Shown in pieces: positions 28,373-38,131 of a DNA stretch of 64,000 bases (positions are counted from its first letter, which is position 1; each line of letters opens with the position of its first letter). Position numbers and translations under genes: made by a program. The stretch covers positions 265,174 through 329,173 of the forward strand of contig JAOCPU010000038.1 in NCBI GenBank assembly GCA_035772785.1. The letters run 5' to 3'. This DNA is from Phlebiopsis flavidoalba. Its lineage: Eukaryota; Basidiomycota; Agaricomycetes; Polyporales; Phanerochaetaceae. The notes under the pieces were generated by a model. It did not search any database. It was given only the letters and a program-made list of their open reading frames with translations, and was not told where the DNA came from.

Positions 28373-29439
28373 GTATGAGAAATGTTTGAATCCTATAAGC
28401 TGGCGAGCTTACGTTTCACTCGGGGGAGTATCAACCTGGTTGGCCAGCTCCACGCCACAGTCACCCACTGAGTTTTGTATCTTGCGTTTCAGCGAGTCGT
28501 CCGACATCGTCGACTGGCATAGAGTCCTCTGCCTTCATTGTTCAATGTTGCAGACCTGAAGATATAGCACGTATGATGTGAGCTTAAGACCATAAGCGAA
28601 GAGAGTGAGCGCACTGGTAGGGATTGTTTACAATGCTCTTCACGGGCCAGAGGACAATCATCCATAGACCGAAGATACGATATATATACATATGCCGCCG
28701 CATATCGGGAACCGGGCAGCCAATGCATTGCGATCCTGGCCATGATAGCAGATGAGGCGGTTCAAATCCAGTACAGACTGCTCACACGAATGTTAATAGA
28801 TAATCGATATCATTCATTGACGACCACATACCCGGGACTGCTGACACGGACCGTGTGGTCCCCGTGCCCAGAGTTGGAAGCGAAGATCGCATAGCCCTGA
28901 AAACATTGCGCGAAAGAAGCAACCCACAGCCACTTGGATGGTTCGAACCTCGCGGCCATGAGGCGACCACGAACCGGGACCTGCGTGATAGATTGAGTCC
29001 TGGCCGAGTTCCAGTCAGAGTCGCTGACCTACTGAGAGCGATGTGAAGGATAACTTACTCGGTTAGGCGCGGTGTCGAGGTTTCACGTTGGCGTATCAAG
29101 ATTATCACTCGTCGGGATGCTGAAGTTCCGGACTTCCTAAGTTTCGCGTGGATGTCAGCGTACATGTGACTGATCATGTTTCACCATCTGGATGCAGGAT
29201 GCCGAATGAAGTCGGTATCACTATCTGTCGGGGAGAGCTCACAGTTGAACGTCGTGTCGGAGTATTGCTATATATATTGGGATTCTAGAGCTGATTTGAG
29301 CCCTACTTTTCCCATACCCACCAAGGCTTCGAAAAACGACCCTATCATTTAACCGCTACTCCCAAACGTGCAAAAGGATGACTAAACCACGCAAAGAAGC
29401 ATGGGCAATGAGTATTACGCGGTTCTTGGTAGTTCACGA
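28373..29439. other. About 1 kb with one weak coding stretch
   Basis: No recognised gene. On the minus strand, about 29023-28815 is an uninterrupted frame with a plausible composition (QVPVRGRLMAARFEPSKW, then QCFQGYAIFASNSGHGDHTV) and a GTAAGT just upstream at about 29058. It could be a gene fragment of unknown family. Confidence 0.3.
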
Positions 29440-30871
29440 TCAAAGAGAGGGCACCAGTCCGCCGTGGGCCATAGGCCACCCGAGCTGCTTGTACGACCAG
29501 CCAAACACGGTACCGTCGGTGGCGTGGTAGGGTAGGAGCGAGCGGTGCATGTTCGGCTTCTTGTGGATCGCCCCAACGATATCCATCTCTTCGGCAGAGA
29601 GCTCAATAGGCTAGATGTACGATTCTCAGCGTATCGCGTGTGGTGATACAGGAACAATACGGACCGTTTTGTTCGACTTCATGCGATCGATGTTGGCGCT
29701 CTTGACGATAGGCACGATGCGGCGCCCGACGAGCCAGCTGATTACGACCTGCGACCTGCGGGCGAGGCATCGTGTGCCTTCGCAATAGCTGCAAATTCGG
29801 GGTCCTCAAAGAACAGCGCATTGCCTTGTCCTGTCGATGACGAATGAAATCTGAGTGGGTCTTTAAGGGTAGGAAAGCGGATGACTTACCGAGCGGCGAG
29901 TACGCGGAGAGAATGATGCCTTTCTCCTGGCAGAAGGTCTGGAGCTCAAACTGGGGCAGGCAGGGGTGGATTTCGACTTGGTTGACTGCGGGCACAACGG
30001 TGGCGTGCGAAAGGAGGATCTCGAGGTTTGTAACGGAGAAGTTGGATACACCGATCGCGCGAACTTTGCCTGGATGTCATGTGAGCGAGAGGTAGCCTAG
30101 GTAAAAGGAAAGGGGGGGCGGACCGCTTGCAAGGAGCGCTTCCATATCCTTCCAGACGGTGACAAAGTTCGGGTCGGCATCGAAGGGGCGAGGTTTACCT
30201 GGTACCGATGATCAATCGGAGAAGACAATATCGAGTAGATTGGGGTACCGTCTTGGTCCATGTTCTGAGGCCAGTGCATGAGGTACAAATCGATGTATTC
30301 GATGTTGAGACTCTTGAACGAATCCTCGAACGCGGCATGCACGCGGTGTGCGTTGGTGAGCCTAGTAGACAGCAAAATGAATCAGCGTTCCTCGCTTCAA
30401 AGATGCTAGACGTACCATAGCTTTGTGGTGACGAATATCTCGCTACGAGGGATGCCAGACTCGCGAACAGCTTGCCCTACAAGCTCCTCATTGCCTATTA
30501 TGATTGCTGTTGTAGCGCGAATGCTATGTTTGAGTGGAGGCACGTACTGTAACCTGCGGCCTATTGACGCGTCTGTCAGAAGATCTCTAGCGACATAAGG
30601 GTTGAAGCTCACAGTGTCAATGTGACGATAGCCGACCTATAGACGCGTGGTGAATTGGTGACCACATCGTACTCAAGAACGTACGTACCTTGAGCGCGTT
30701 TTTGCACATCTCGAGCGCGACATCTTTGCCGCCGTCCACGCCGAGCCAGCATCTGATTCTTTCGGTAAGCCTATCATTTCACCAGCCATAAAACAAAGAG
30801 CGCACCCTTTGCCAATTCCTGGAATGCTCGCGCCGGTGTTGAGTGTGAAAGATTGGAACGTCGCTGGACAT
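29440..30871 (-). CDS. Aldo-keto reductase AKR2
   Basis: Paralogue of AKR1 with the same exon plan. The preferred start is 30871, reading MSSDVP and then, after one extra base, [16 protein letters not shown]; an upstream ATG at 30915 lies only 10 nt from the TATA box and is less likely. Next come [76 protein letters not shown] and [11 protein letters not shown]. These are followed by [32 protein letters not shown] and [20 protein letters not shown], and the end [18 protein letters not shown]...GGLVPSL at 29440. The tetrad Asp, Tyr, Lys, His is intact. Only a few frame changes are present, so this is the best preserved AKR. It is divergent from AO2. Confidence 0.9.
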
Positions 30872-30924
30872 CCTTGGTGAGCTTTCAAGAGGCGGTGTAG
30901 GCTACGGGCTTGCATGAGCGTTGC

Positions 30925-30932
30925 TTTATATA
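30925..30932 (-). promoter_or_regulatory. TATA box of AKR2
   Basis: TATATAAA on the minus strand, 53 nt upstream of the preferred ATG at 30871; this spacing helped choose the start. Confidence 0.55.
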
Positions 30933-32137
30933 TCTTCGCATGCCTCTAATCGCGCCTCAAATCAGTGATGATAGGAGACGACAGTGTGGACACAGGATTC
31001 ACAATCAATATTATGCGCGGCCCGTAGTCGCGTAGGTCGGTGCTGACGATATGCTGCGACTTCATACATTTAGATATTTACTTCAAAACGGGTTTATTTG
31101 TATTTTTGACGTTGAATGTACTGTACGCAATAGCGTCCCTGACGGCAGTGGTCCTGCGGTGTGTTCTGAGCGAGTCGAAATCATGGGGGATGCACAGAAA
31201 GTGAGTGCCGGCACCCGGTTCCAGAAAAGGATAAAGGCGCGCTATCAGGACAATCCGGAAAACTCCGAGGGCAATAAAAGCGGAGAAAATCCACGTGCGC
31301 CGCCCCTTCGCTCAGACAAAACCTTTGGTGAGTACTATCGAGCTGGTCCGGTCTTCCACCGTGTTGTTGGCTCAGATTTAGGGCCGAGAGTGCAATAAAC
31401 TGGTTTTTTTTAGCATACGTATCGGGGTCGGGGGTCTTCAGTAGGAGAACCCGACACAAGCCACCCGGCGAATTGGACAAGTGCAAAACGTATTGCTATG
31501 ATACATGAAACACCCGATCCCTTGCGAGTAGGAGTCAGATTTTTTTGTTTTATTCTAAGAGCATCATCGGTGCGATGTCGCAGTTTATAATCAGCTGACA
31601 ATGCGCCTAGGAGGGTGCGATTTGTGCCGATCTTCTCCCTGACCTCTTTCCTTCACGGAGGCACGTCTCCGTGGACTGGGATTTGCATGAAAAGTATCAC
31701 AGGTAGGTAGACTGCCCTCTGTAGCGTCCAATGGGGGCGCTTGTCTAGCTCACAGGAGGGGTGTGGGAACAGACCCCGTTTCACGTAAAGTTGCATTCTA
31801 TCATATGATGAACGCTGACTGCCTCCATGTTGCAGATAGCCTCATGACAATCGTCCATGGTTGTTCCTCCGTCCCCGCTCGGACTTCGTATACATTAGCG
31901 TCTTGAGCTCTCGGGATTCGGGTCCTCTGGGCCGCCAGAGTGGCTAACCGCTGCGCTTGACGCTCTTCCCATCTTTTCATTTTCAAAAACCGTGCGTTGA
32001 GTAACGCTCACTGGAATGTTTATGGTGCTTTAACCCTGTCAGGCTGAGTACTCGACTATTGCAGATCCGCGGCGCTCTTAGCTGGGGCGATCACCTTTCG
32101 TTGAGCCGAGCCGACCAAGACCGCGCCTTCCTGCGAG
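30933..32137. other. Divergent region between AKR2 and AO2
   Basis: A 1.2 kb intergenic region like that between AKR1 and AO1. An unrecognised 115-codon plus-strand frame lies at 31051-31398 and a 61-codon minus-strand frame at 31801-31986; neither has a motif I know, so neither is annotated as a gene. Confidence 0.4.
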
Positions 32138-32145
32138 TATATATT
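32138..32145 (+). promoter_or_regulatory. TATA box of AO2
   Basis: TATATATT, about 70 nt upstream of the ATG at 32215. Confidence 0.5.
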
Positions 32146-32214
32146 TGTGCTTTCCAGAGGTCAGAGGCCAGAACCTGTATCGAGCACCTCCACGGAGAGC
32201 ACTACAACATACTC

Positions 32215-34427
32215 ATGGCATCCGACATTAACAGATAACCGAGACGACCCGTTGAACAACTACGGTCGCAACATCATCAGAGACAATCATGCTCAAATCG
32301 ACAGGGACTATGGGATCATACTTGGGTCACTCGAAGCGCAAACACGTTCTGCCCCGCAAGGGCCCGAGCCGCCGCTCAAGGTACCTCCACACGGCCGGGA
32401 AAGTCGGAATTATTGGTGGCTGGGATCGGCGGTTTGTATGCCGCCATGCTGCTGCAGCACCGAGGCATCCCTTACGAAATCTTGGAGGCATCCCCTCGTC
32501 TTGGAGGTCGGCTTCACACCCATAAGATGGGTGACCGACCGAACGATTATTTCGTGAGCTATCGTTGCGCGTTCCTTCTTTGAACACTACTGATTGTACT
32601 GTATCTTAGGATCTCGGCGCGATGCGTTTCCCCGACACCCCCATCATGAAACCGCTCTTCGACCTCTTCGACAGGATCGGCTTGAACCGCGGCGAATTCC
32701 TCTTCACAGACAAAGAAAGCAACTCCACACTGCTCTACAACGATGTCAACAAACGGCGCGGAAAGGACCCCGTCACTCCCCAAGACTTCGAGATCACAGG
32801 CGTCCCTAGCAAGCCCTGGGGAGAGCTAGGCTGGCAGGAGAACGTGGACAACGTCATACAGGCCTTTTCGCGCAGGAGCTGATCCAAGATGTCCGCACTG
32901 GCGAGAGGAAGGGGGTGGAAGATGATGATGGAGTACGACCAATACTCAATGAAGGCTTACATGGCGGGAAACCGCTCAGCGACGTCAGGCCGGATTTTGG
33001 ACAAGAAAGGCTTGATGCCCTACCCGCTGATCGTCGTCAACTGGTGCGAGACATTTGACTCGTCGAGTGGTTCCTACGACAGGGCATTGTCGGAGAACGT
33101 GGCTCGATATAGGTCGGATTAGCTCTGGCCTTTTCCTGGGACGGCACGGCATGAGCCCGATCAATTGGAACTACATAGTGTATGTTTCATTTCTACCATG
33201 CATAATTCTATATGCTGACACTCTACGATTGATAGTGGCGGATCCTCTCAGCTCGCTCTCAAGCTAGACGAGTATATGTCCAAGAGATCTGGATACGTCC
33301 GCCCATTCTTCAACACTCGCGTCACGGGAATCAGCTGCGTTTTCGGAGGACGACATGCCTACGCCTTTTACCGGACCCGTTTCCCATCCCGTCGAAGCAG
33401 CGAAGGCCCGCACATCCCCTAGACCCCAGCCCAGGGGGGAAACACACCTGCCCCCAACCGGCTGCGTAGCCGTGCACCTCGCCGACGGGCGCACCAAGCA
33501 TTATTCCCCACGTCATCACCACGACCACCTTCCCTTGCCTGCGCACGATGAAAATCTCACGGGCGCACGCCTCGACTGGGAGCAGAAGCAGGCAATCCGC
33601 TCGCTGCAGTACGGTCCCTCGACCAAGATCGGCGTGTGCTTCTGCCGCCGCTGGTGGGAGGACGACAAGTGGATGAAGGCCGCGGGCGCGTACGGTGCCA
33701 TCTTCGGCGGGCAGTCGTACACGGACACGATGTCCCGCACGGTTGTGTACCCGTCGTACGGCGCCGGCGAGCCCGAGAAACGGCGCGACGATTATTGTCA
33801 GCTATGCGTGGACCAACGACGCGCTGGCGTTGACTGGGCTCATGGGCTTGGAGACGCGGGACGTGCTGCGGCAGCGTGTCCTGCAGGATCTCGTAGAAAT
33901 TCATCGGCTCAATCCTCGCGCTGCTGCCGAACTGGAAGAGCTCTGGGAGGATATGTACCGTTTAGTTGGACAAACAATCCTTATACAATGGGTAAGCGGT
34001 ACAGGTTGATTCTAAAATGTATTTTAGTAGTAAATCACTTATCCTCTTGATGCCTAGGTGCCTTTGCTCAATTTGGTCCTGGAGAGTTCAAGAAGATGTA
34101 CCCCGCAGTTACCAGACCTGCAGCCGGCGGACGACTCCACTTTGCAGGAGAAGTCTGCAGCGTCCGTCACGCGTGAGTCTCCGATTAATTCATATACTCA
34201 CGTCTGCTCACTGAACGTTTACAGCTGGGTCGTGGGTGCTCTTGAGGCCTCCAACCGGGCTGTCAATGCCATCTTGCGATGCAGCTATCCCGCTCAGACG
34301 GCGGTTGACCATGAGCAAGCAAGAATTCGGACTTCCTGAGGGATGGACGACAGAGCTGTTGGAAAAGCAGAGAAAGGTGGCAATGACTGGAGCTATCCCC
34401 GAATTTCCGCCGTCGCTGCGGGCATGA
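32215..34427 (+). CDS. Flavin-containing amine oxidase AO2
   Basis: Paralogue of AO1. It starts MASDI at 32215 and continues, after a frame change, as DNRDDPLNNYGRNIIRDNHA. The nucleotide-binding motif is readable as KVGIIGG...GGLYAAMLL across a frameshift, then PYEILEASPRLGGRLHTHKM. Intron 1 is 32554-32609 (56 nt, GTGAGC..TTAG). The next exon reads DLGAMRFPDTPIMKPLFDLF, NSTLLYNDVNKRRGKDPVTP, WGELGWQENVDNVIQAF, then MMMEYDQYSMKAYM and VVNWCETFDSSSGSYDRAL. A second intron at about 33181-33236 is followed by GGSSQLALKLDEYMSKRSGY. The C-terminal FAD region GRLHFAGEVCSVRHA is at about 34128-34172, then WVVGALEASNRAV. The end GLPEGWTTELLEKQRKVAM leads to a stop at 34427. Complete fold; the frame is disturbed at several single bases. 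Expected cofactor FAD; substrate unknown. Confidence 0.9.
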
Positions 34428-34704
34428 GTCTGGATCGCACGACGGCCGTAGCCTCAGTTTATCTCATTCACGCATAGTCGCGATGTGCACGATAGCAAGG
34501 AATGTTTATGAACTAGTATCGCTCGCTGATGAGGCGTACACACTGGTGATATACTTAATGCGAACGGACCCAAGACCGCATCATCACGATCTCAACTACC
34601 ACCCAAATGATCGCAATGTGGCGTTACGTCAGCAAGTTCGATTGACTGTGATGGCTGGATACGTGGCTCGAAAAGCTCCGACCTACCCTTCAAATTCACT
34701 CACC

Positions 34705-35770
34705 ATGTCTGTCTTTAGCGTGGCCGAAACTGTTGCTCAGAGCTACCCAGATACCAGTCCTCTAGATCTTGGGGATCCTGTTCTGAATCTTTTGCCAGAA
34801 GAAGATCTCGAAGAGTTCCTCAGTGAAGACGTTAAACAAGCCGCGCTCAAGATTGCTCTCAAGACAGGATGCAACGTGTTCTCCACAATGAACCAGTCGA
34901 ACCCTTTTACACCCCTCCACAGACGACTCTTGCAAAGCGAGTTGCCGTATGAGGGCTATTCACGGCCTCCTGCCCCATTCAACGGCTGGTCCTGCCATTG
35001 TCGATTCGGCTCTTATGCCTCGTAGCAACGGAGTCGTATGGGGTCACTGTAATTGCATATTCTGAAGAATGGGAGGACTCACGTCTGATCAAAGTGGTAA
35101 GCATCCATTTCCGTAAATTACTACGCCACAATCACTCATTGTACTATCTAGTTTTTCGATAAACATCGACGTCAGAGAGTGATCTTCTGAACACGCCATT
35201 CGGTCGCGAGCGAGAAGCGTATGCACATCTACACCATTATGGCGCATGCGCACAGAACGCAGTGCTATCGTGCTTCGGCTGGGCCGATGTGACTGGTCCG
35301 CTATTGCAAAAGCTATTTATATTGTCCAATTCAGCGCGAACTCTGATCAAGGACATGGCCACGGCTCGGGCACTCGTTCTTGAGCACGTTCCGCATGCCA
35401 AGAAGATATCCATGGAAAACTTGTCTCTCGAAGCCGCACACGGGTTTATGCAGGCCTTAGTCACGGTCCACACTTCATACGTCCACCGTGGTACACTTCG
35501 CCCGGGCGACATGAGGCTAGTTTGCTGACCCGGATAGCATACATGCGTCGTGTGATCTGGACGAATTTTAGTCAAGCTACTTGCGCATCTAATGAGAATA
35601 TTCGTAGACAAGACTTTTACGAGGAGCTCCGTGCTGGCTGGGATCTGCTGTTTTATCACATGGTACGTTTCACTTTCACGAGACATACATCAACGCCTTG
35701 AAAGTAACACCTCATTCAGCGGCCTGCAGCGCTGATCGGATACACAAGGCCCTTCGATGATTATGCGTGA
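34705..35770 (+). CDS. Kinase-like protein, probable pseudokinase
   Basis: Member of the basidiomycete APH-like protein-kinase family. The start CACC-ATG at 34705 reads MSVFSVAETVAQSYPDTSPL and continues with an open, acidic N-terminal half (LNLLPEEDLEEFLSEDVKQA). After frame changes come REREAYAHLHHYGACAQNAV, CFGWADVTGPLLQ, ARALVLEHVPHAKKIS and HGFMQALVTVHTSYV. Where active members have HxDxxxxN, this one reads HRGTLRPGD (35484-35510), and the IDFD motif is replaced by TNFS (35561-35572). The end is DFYEELRAGWDLLFYHM, a 57-nt intron (35663-35719) and RPALIGYTRPFDDYA with a stop at 35770. If the bases are right, both catalytic Asp residues are lost. It converges on the active-looking paralogue at 35.9-37.2 kb. 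Confidence 0.68.
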
Positions 35771-35938
35771 TGCTGGAAATGTATGATACTCGACTAATTC
35801 CACCACTCATGACTCTCTTATGAATATCTCCGTTGACGCTTCAGATGCACTCGTAGAGGTAAAAAGTCTATCTGATAAATAAAACGCACTACGTTGGGCT
35901 GTGGCAAAGGCATTGTACAAACGTAGAGATATGAACGA

Positions 35939-37170
35939 TTATAGGGTGACCCTGATTTCAATAATCCGACCATCTGATGCGCTTGTTGGGAAGCTATGGG
36001 CATGTTGAACGAAACTAAAAACCATCTGGGTGGGAGTCAACTCACTAAAATCCCCAGAGATAGGACCAGCATTGCTAATCTCAAAGTATAACCCTCGCGC
36101 ATTGAAGAAGTATGAACAAACGGGTGTGGCTGCACGATCAAAATCAATCCACACAACACTTCCGTCAGCCTCGTCAGAATGAGCACATTTCGATGTTTGA
36201 TGTCCGAATGTATCACACGAAGGCCGCATGGACCTCGTAGAGCGCCTCTTAAGACTCGGATCGGTCGGCGATTTCCTCGGTGATATTCTCATACGATATT
36301 GGTAGGTCTTTGTGCGTCTTCAATGAACTCTATCAGTAAAGCGTTTGGGAGGTTCCCGGTTGACAACAGTCTCTGGAGTTGTCGGAGAGGTTATCGAGCT
36401 CTTGAATGCTCTTAACGTGGTTTTCGGCCAGCCGACACCACCACCCGTAACAGTCGGGGACGAAGCCCTTGCGACACACGCCGTAGTGAACTAAATGGGC
36501 GGTACGCATCGCGCTCGCTCTCAAAGAGTCTGGCGTAGTCGATCCCCTCCTGATCGAAACGACAATGCGGGGGGTAATTCGGAAACTAGGCACAAGATTG
36601 AGTCGATTTTGCGAGCTATGGGCTGTAAGAGAAATCGTACCGCTTTCAAAAGCATGAGCTTTCCATCAACCTTGACCTTGAATATAGGTGTGTTCCCCTT
36701 AGGATCTGATCTCCTCCAGGAACTTGACATCGGTAGACAACGTCGTTTCTGGGAGGGGAGGCGTGTCCTGATACGCAGAAATCCACCGTTCCGGGATGAA
36801 ATCACAGTACTCCGGACGACCATAGAATGAAGGGATTCGTGCCATACATGCGGCAAAATATATTGACGCTTTCTGCGTCAGCCACAGCCCATGCGGCGTC
36901 GCGCAGCTCTGGCGTGTCGTGTTCGGTGCAGCTCTTCGGAGTAAGATTGGGAATTGGAGGGTCAGCTGTGAAGGGATTCTCCTGTGGATAGTTCAGGAAA
37001 ATATCGAGGCCTTTGGGGTTGAACAGCTTCTGTTTAGGTGGTTCAGATGTCATGGAGAAGCGAGCAGAGAACTGTGGCAACGTAGCGAACTGCAACTCGC
37101 GAGTCGCGACTTCAAACTTAACACGTGACGTCATGTTGGACGCATGAGCCTCGCGTGCCGATTTTCGCAT
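35939..37170 (-). CDS. Kinase-like protein with intact catalytic motifs
   Basis: Same family as the gene on its right-hand neighbour strand (34.7-35.8 kb). N-terminal part: FNPKGLDIFLNYPQENPFTA and DTPELRDAAWAVADAESVNI, then FKVKVDGKLMLLKA, a likely beta-strand and Lys of the N-lobe. AHLVHYGVCRKGFVPDCYGW matches AHLHHYGACAQNAV...CFGW of the partner; NALLIEFIEDA follows. The catalytic loop reads HSDIKHRNVLIL (36175-36210, frame-shifted) and the metal-binding motif VVWIDFDRA, so HxDxxxxN and IDFD are both present. The gene can start at 37170 (MRKSAREAHASNMTSRV) or at 37053 (MTSEPPKQKLF). The 3' end is uncertain; the open frame stops at 35939. Frames change about six times. Function: probably phosphotransfer to a protein or small molecule; not more can be said. 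Confidence 0.68.
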
Positions 37171-37399
37171 GAGTCAGCTGCAGTCTACATTGCACACGAA
37201 AAAGCGCAATCAAATGATGCGCCGTGCATCAACTCTCCGATAGCCAACGAGGAATAAGCGCGCGAACAGAGCTTCCCTTCTCATAGGTCACGATGAGCTC
37301 AAGCGTGTTTCGGTAACGAGAAGTATCTCTATGCGAGCCATGTGTGCGCAGTATGCATGCTTTCTGCGAGAAAGCTGAAGAGGCTGCATGGTTGAACAT

Positions 37400-37830
37400 T
37401 TGTAAGCGTTCTATGTGACAGAGCGAGTCGGGCGACTACTTACTTACCAATTTTGCCAGTGAGATCGTCAAGACTCAGGACCTTCGAAGCTTCCGATTTA
37501 TTCTCACAGCTCTCAAGAAAAGGGACTGTCATCACTAGAAATCAGCCTCATACGCAAACACTTTGCCTGATCAGCTGACAACACATTTTCCTTGGTAGAG
37601 CAACCTCCGCAACACCTAAAAGGGCCACGGGCATGGATCACTGCGCTCATTCTTGAGGACTCCCAGCAGGGCGTATTCATTTGACGAATGGTGCGACGAT
37701 ACTTACCATTCTCTAACGTCAAGACAAGCTGATATTCGACCGCAAGCTCTAGCTAAACCCCCCCTACGTTCTCGGGAAGAACGATTTTGTACTTCGTCTT
37801 TGAGATAACGGCAACTTGTCAGTGTTAATT
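37400..37830 (-). CDS. Unrecognised spliced gene fragment
   Basis: On the minus strand an exon reads YKIVLPENVGG, a frame break at a run of seven G, then LELAVEYQLVLTLENG and a GTAAGT donor at about 37716. A second exon reads VPFLESCENKSEASKVLSLD with DDLTGKI, ending at another GTAAGT at about 37445. The clean donors and balanced composition argue for a real gene or gene piece, perhaps an upstream exon set of the kinase-like gene at its left, but I recognise no domain. Confidence 0.35.
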
Positions 37831-38039
37831 CCCTAGGGCAAGCCTCCTATTGATTGGTGCGTCCAGTGCAATGTAGCCGCATGGATCCGTCTGTTTCTTT
37901 TTCCAACTACACCGGAAGATGTTTTGCGAAAGTTGCGTGGTTCAGTAAGCTCGTCAGCTGGTTTCTTCAGGAATGGAAGTATCTCAATTGGTCTAACCAG
38001 CAGTGTGTGGCGACGATGCTTACACAACCTACGGATGCC

Positions 38040-38046
38040 TATATAA
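38040..38046 (+). promoter_or_regulatory. TATA box of AO3
   Basis: TATATAA, 86 nt upstream of the ATG at 38132. Confidence 0.5.
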
Positions 38047-38131
38047 CATCTCGTGGGGACTATACCAAACCCCATCGACAACCATCGACGAGTCCCATTC
38101 TCCATCTGATAACTCCTCTCACTCCCCAGCT

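Noticed and set aside
28938..28947. GGTTCGAACC, resembling a tRNA B box
   Set aside because: The flanking bases do not form a T-stem on either strand, and no A box or acceptor pairing was found.
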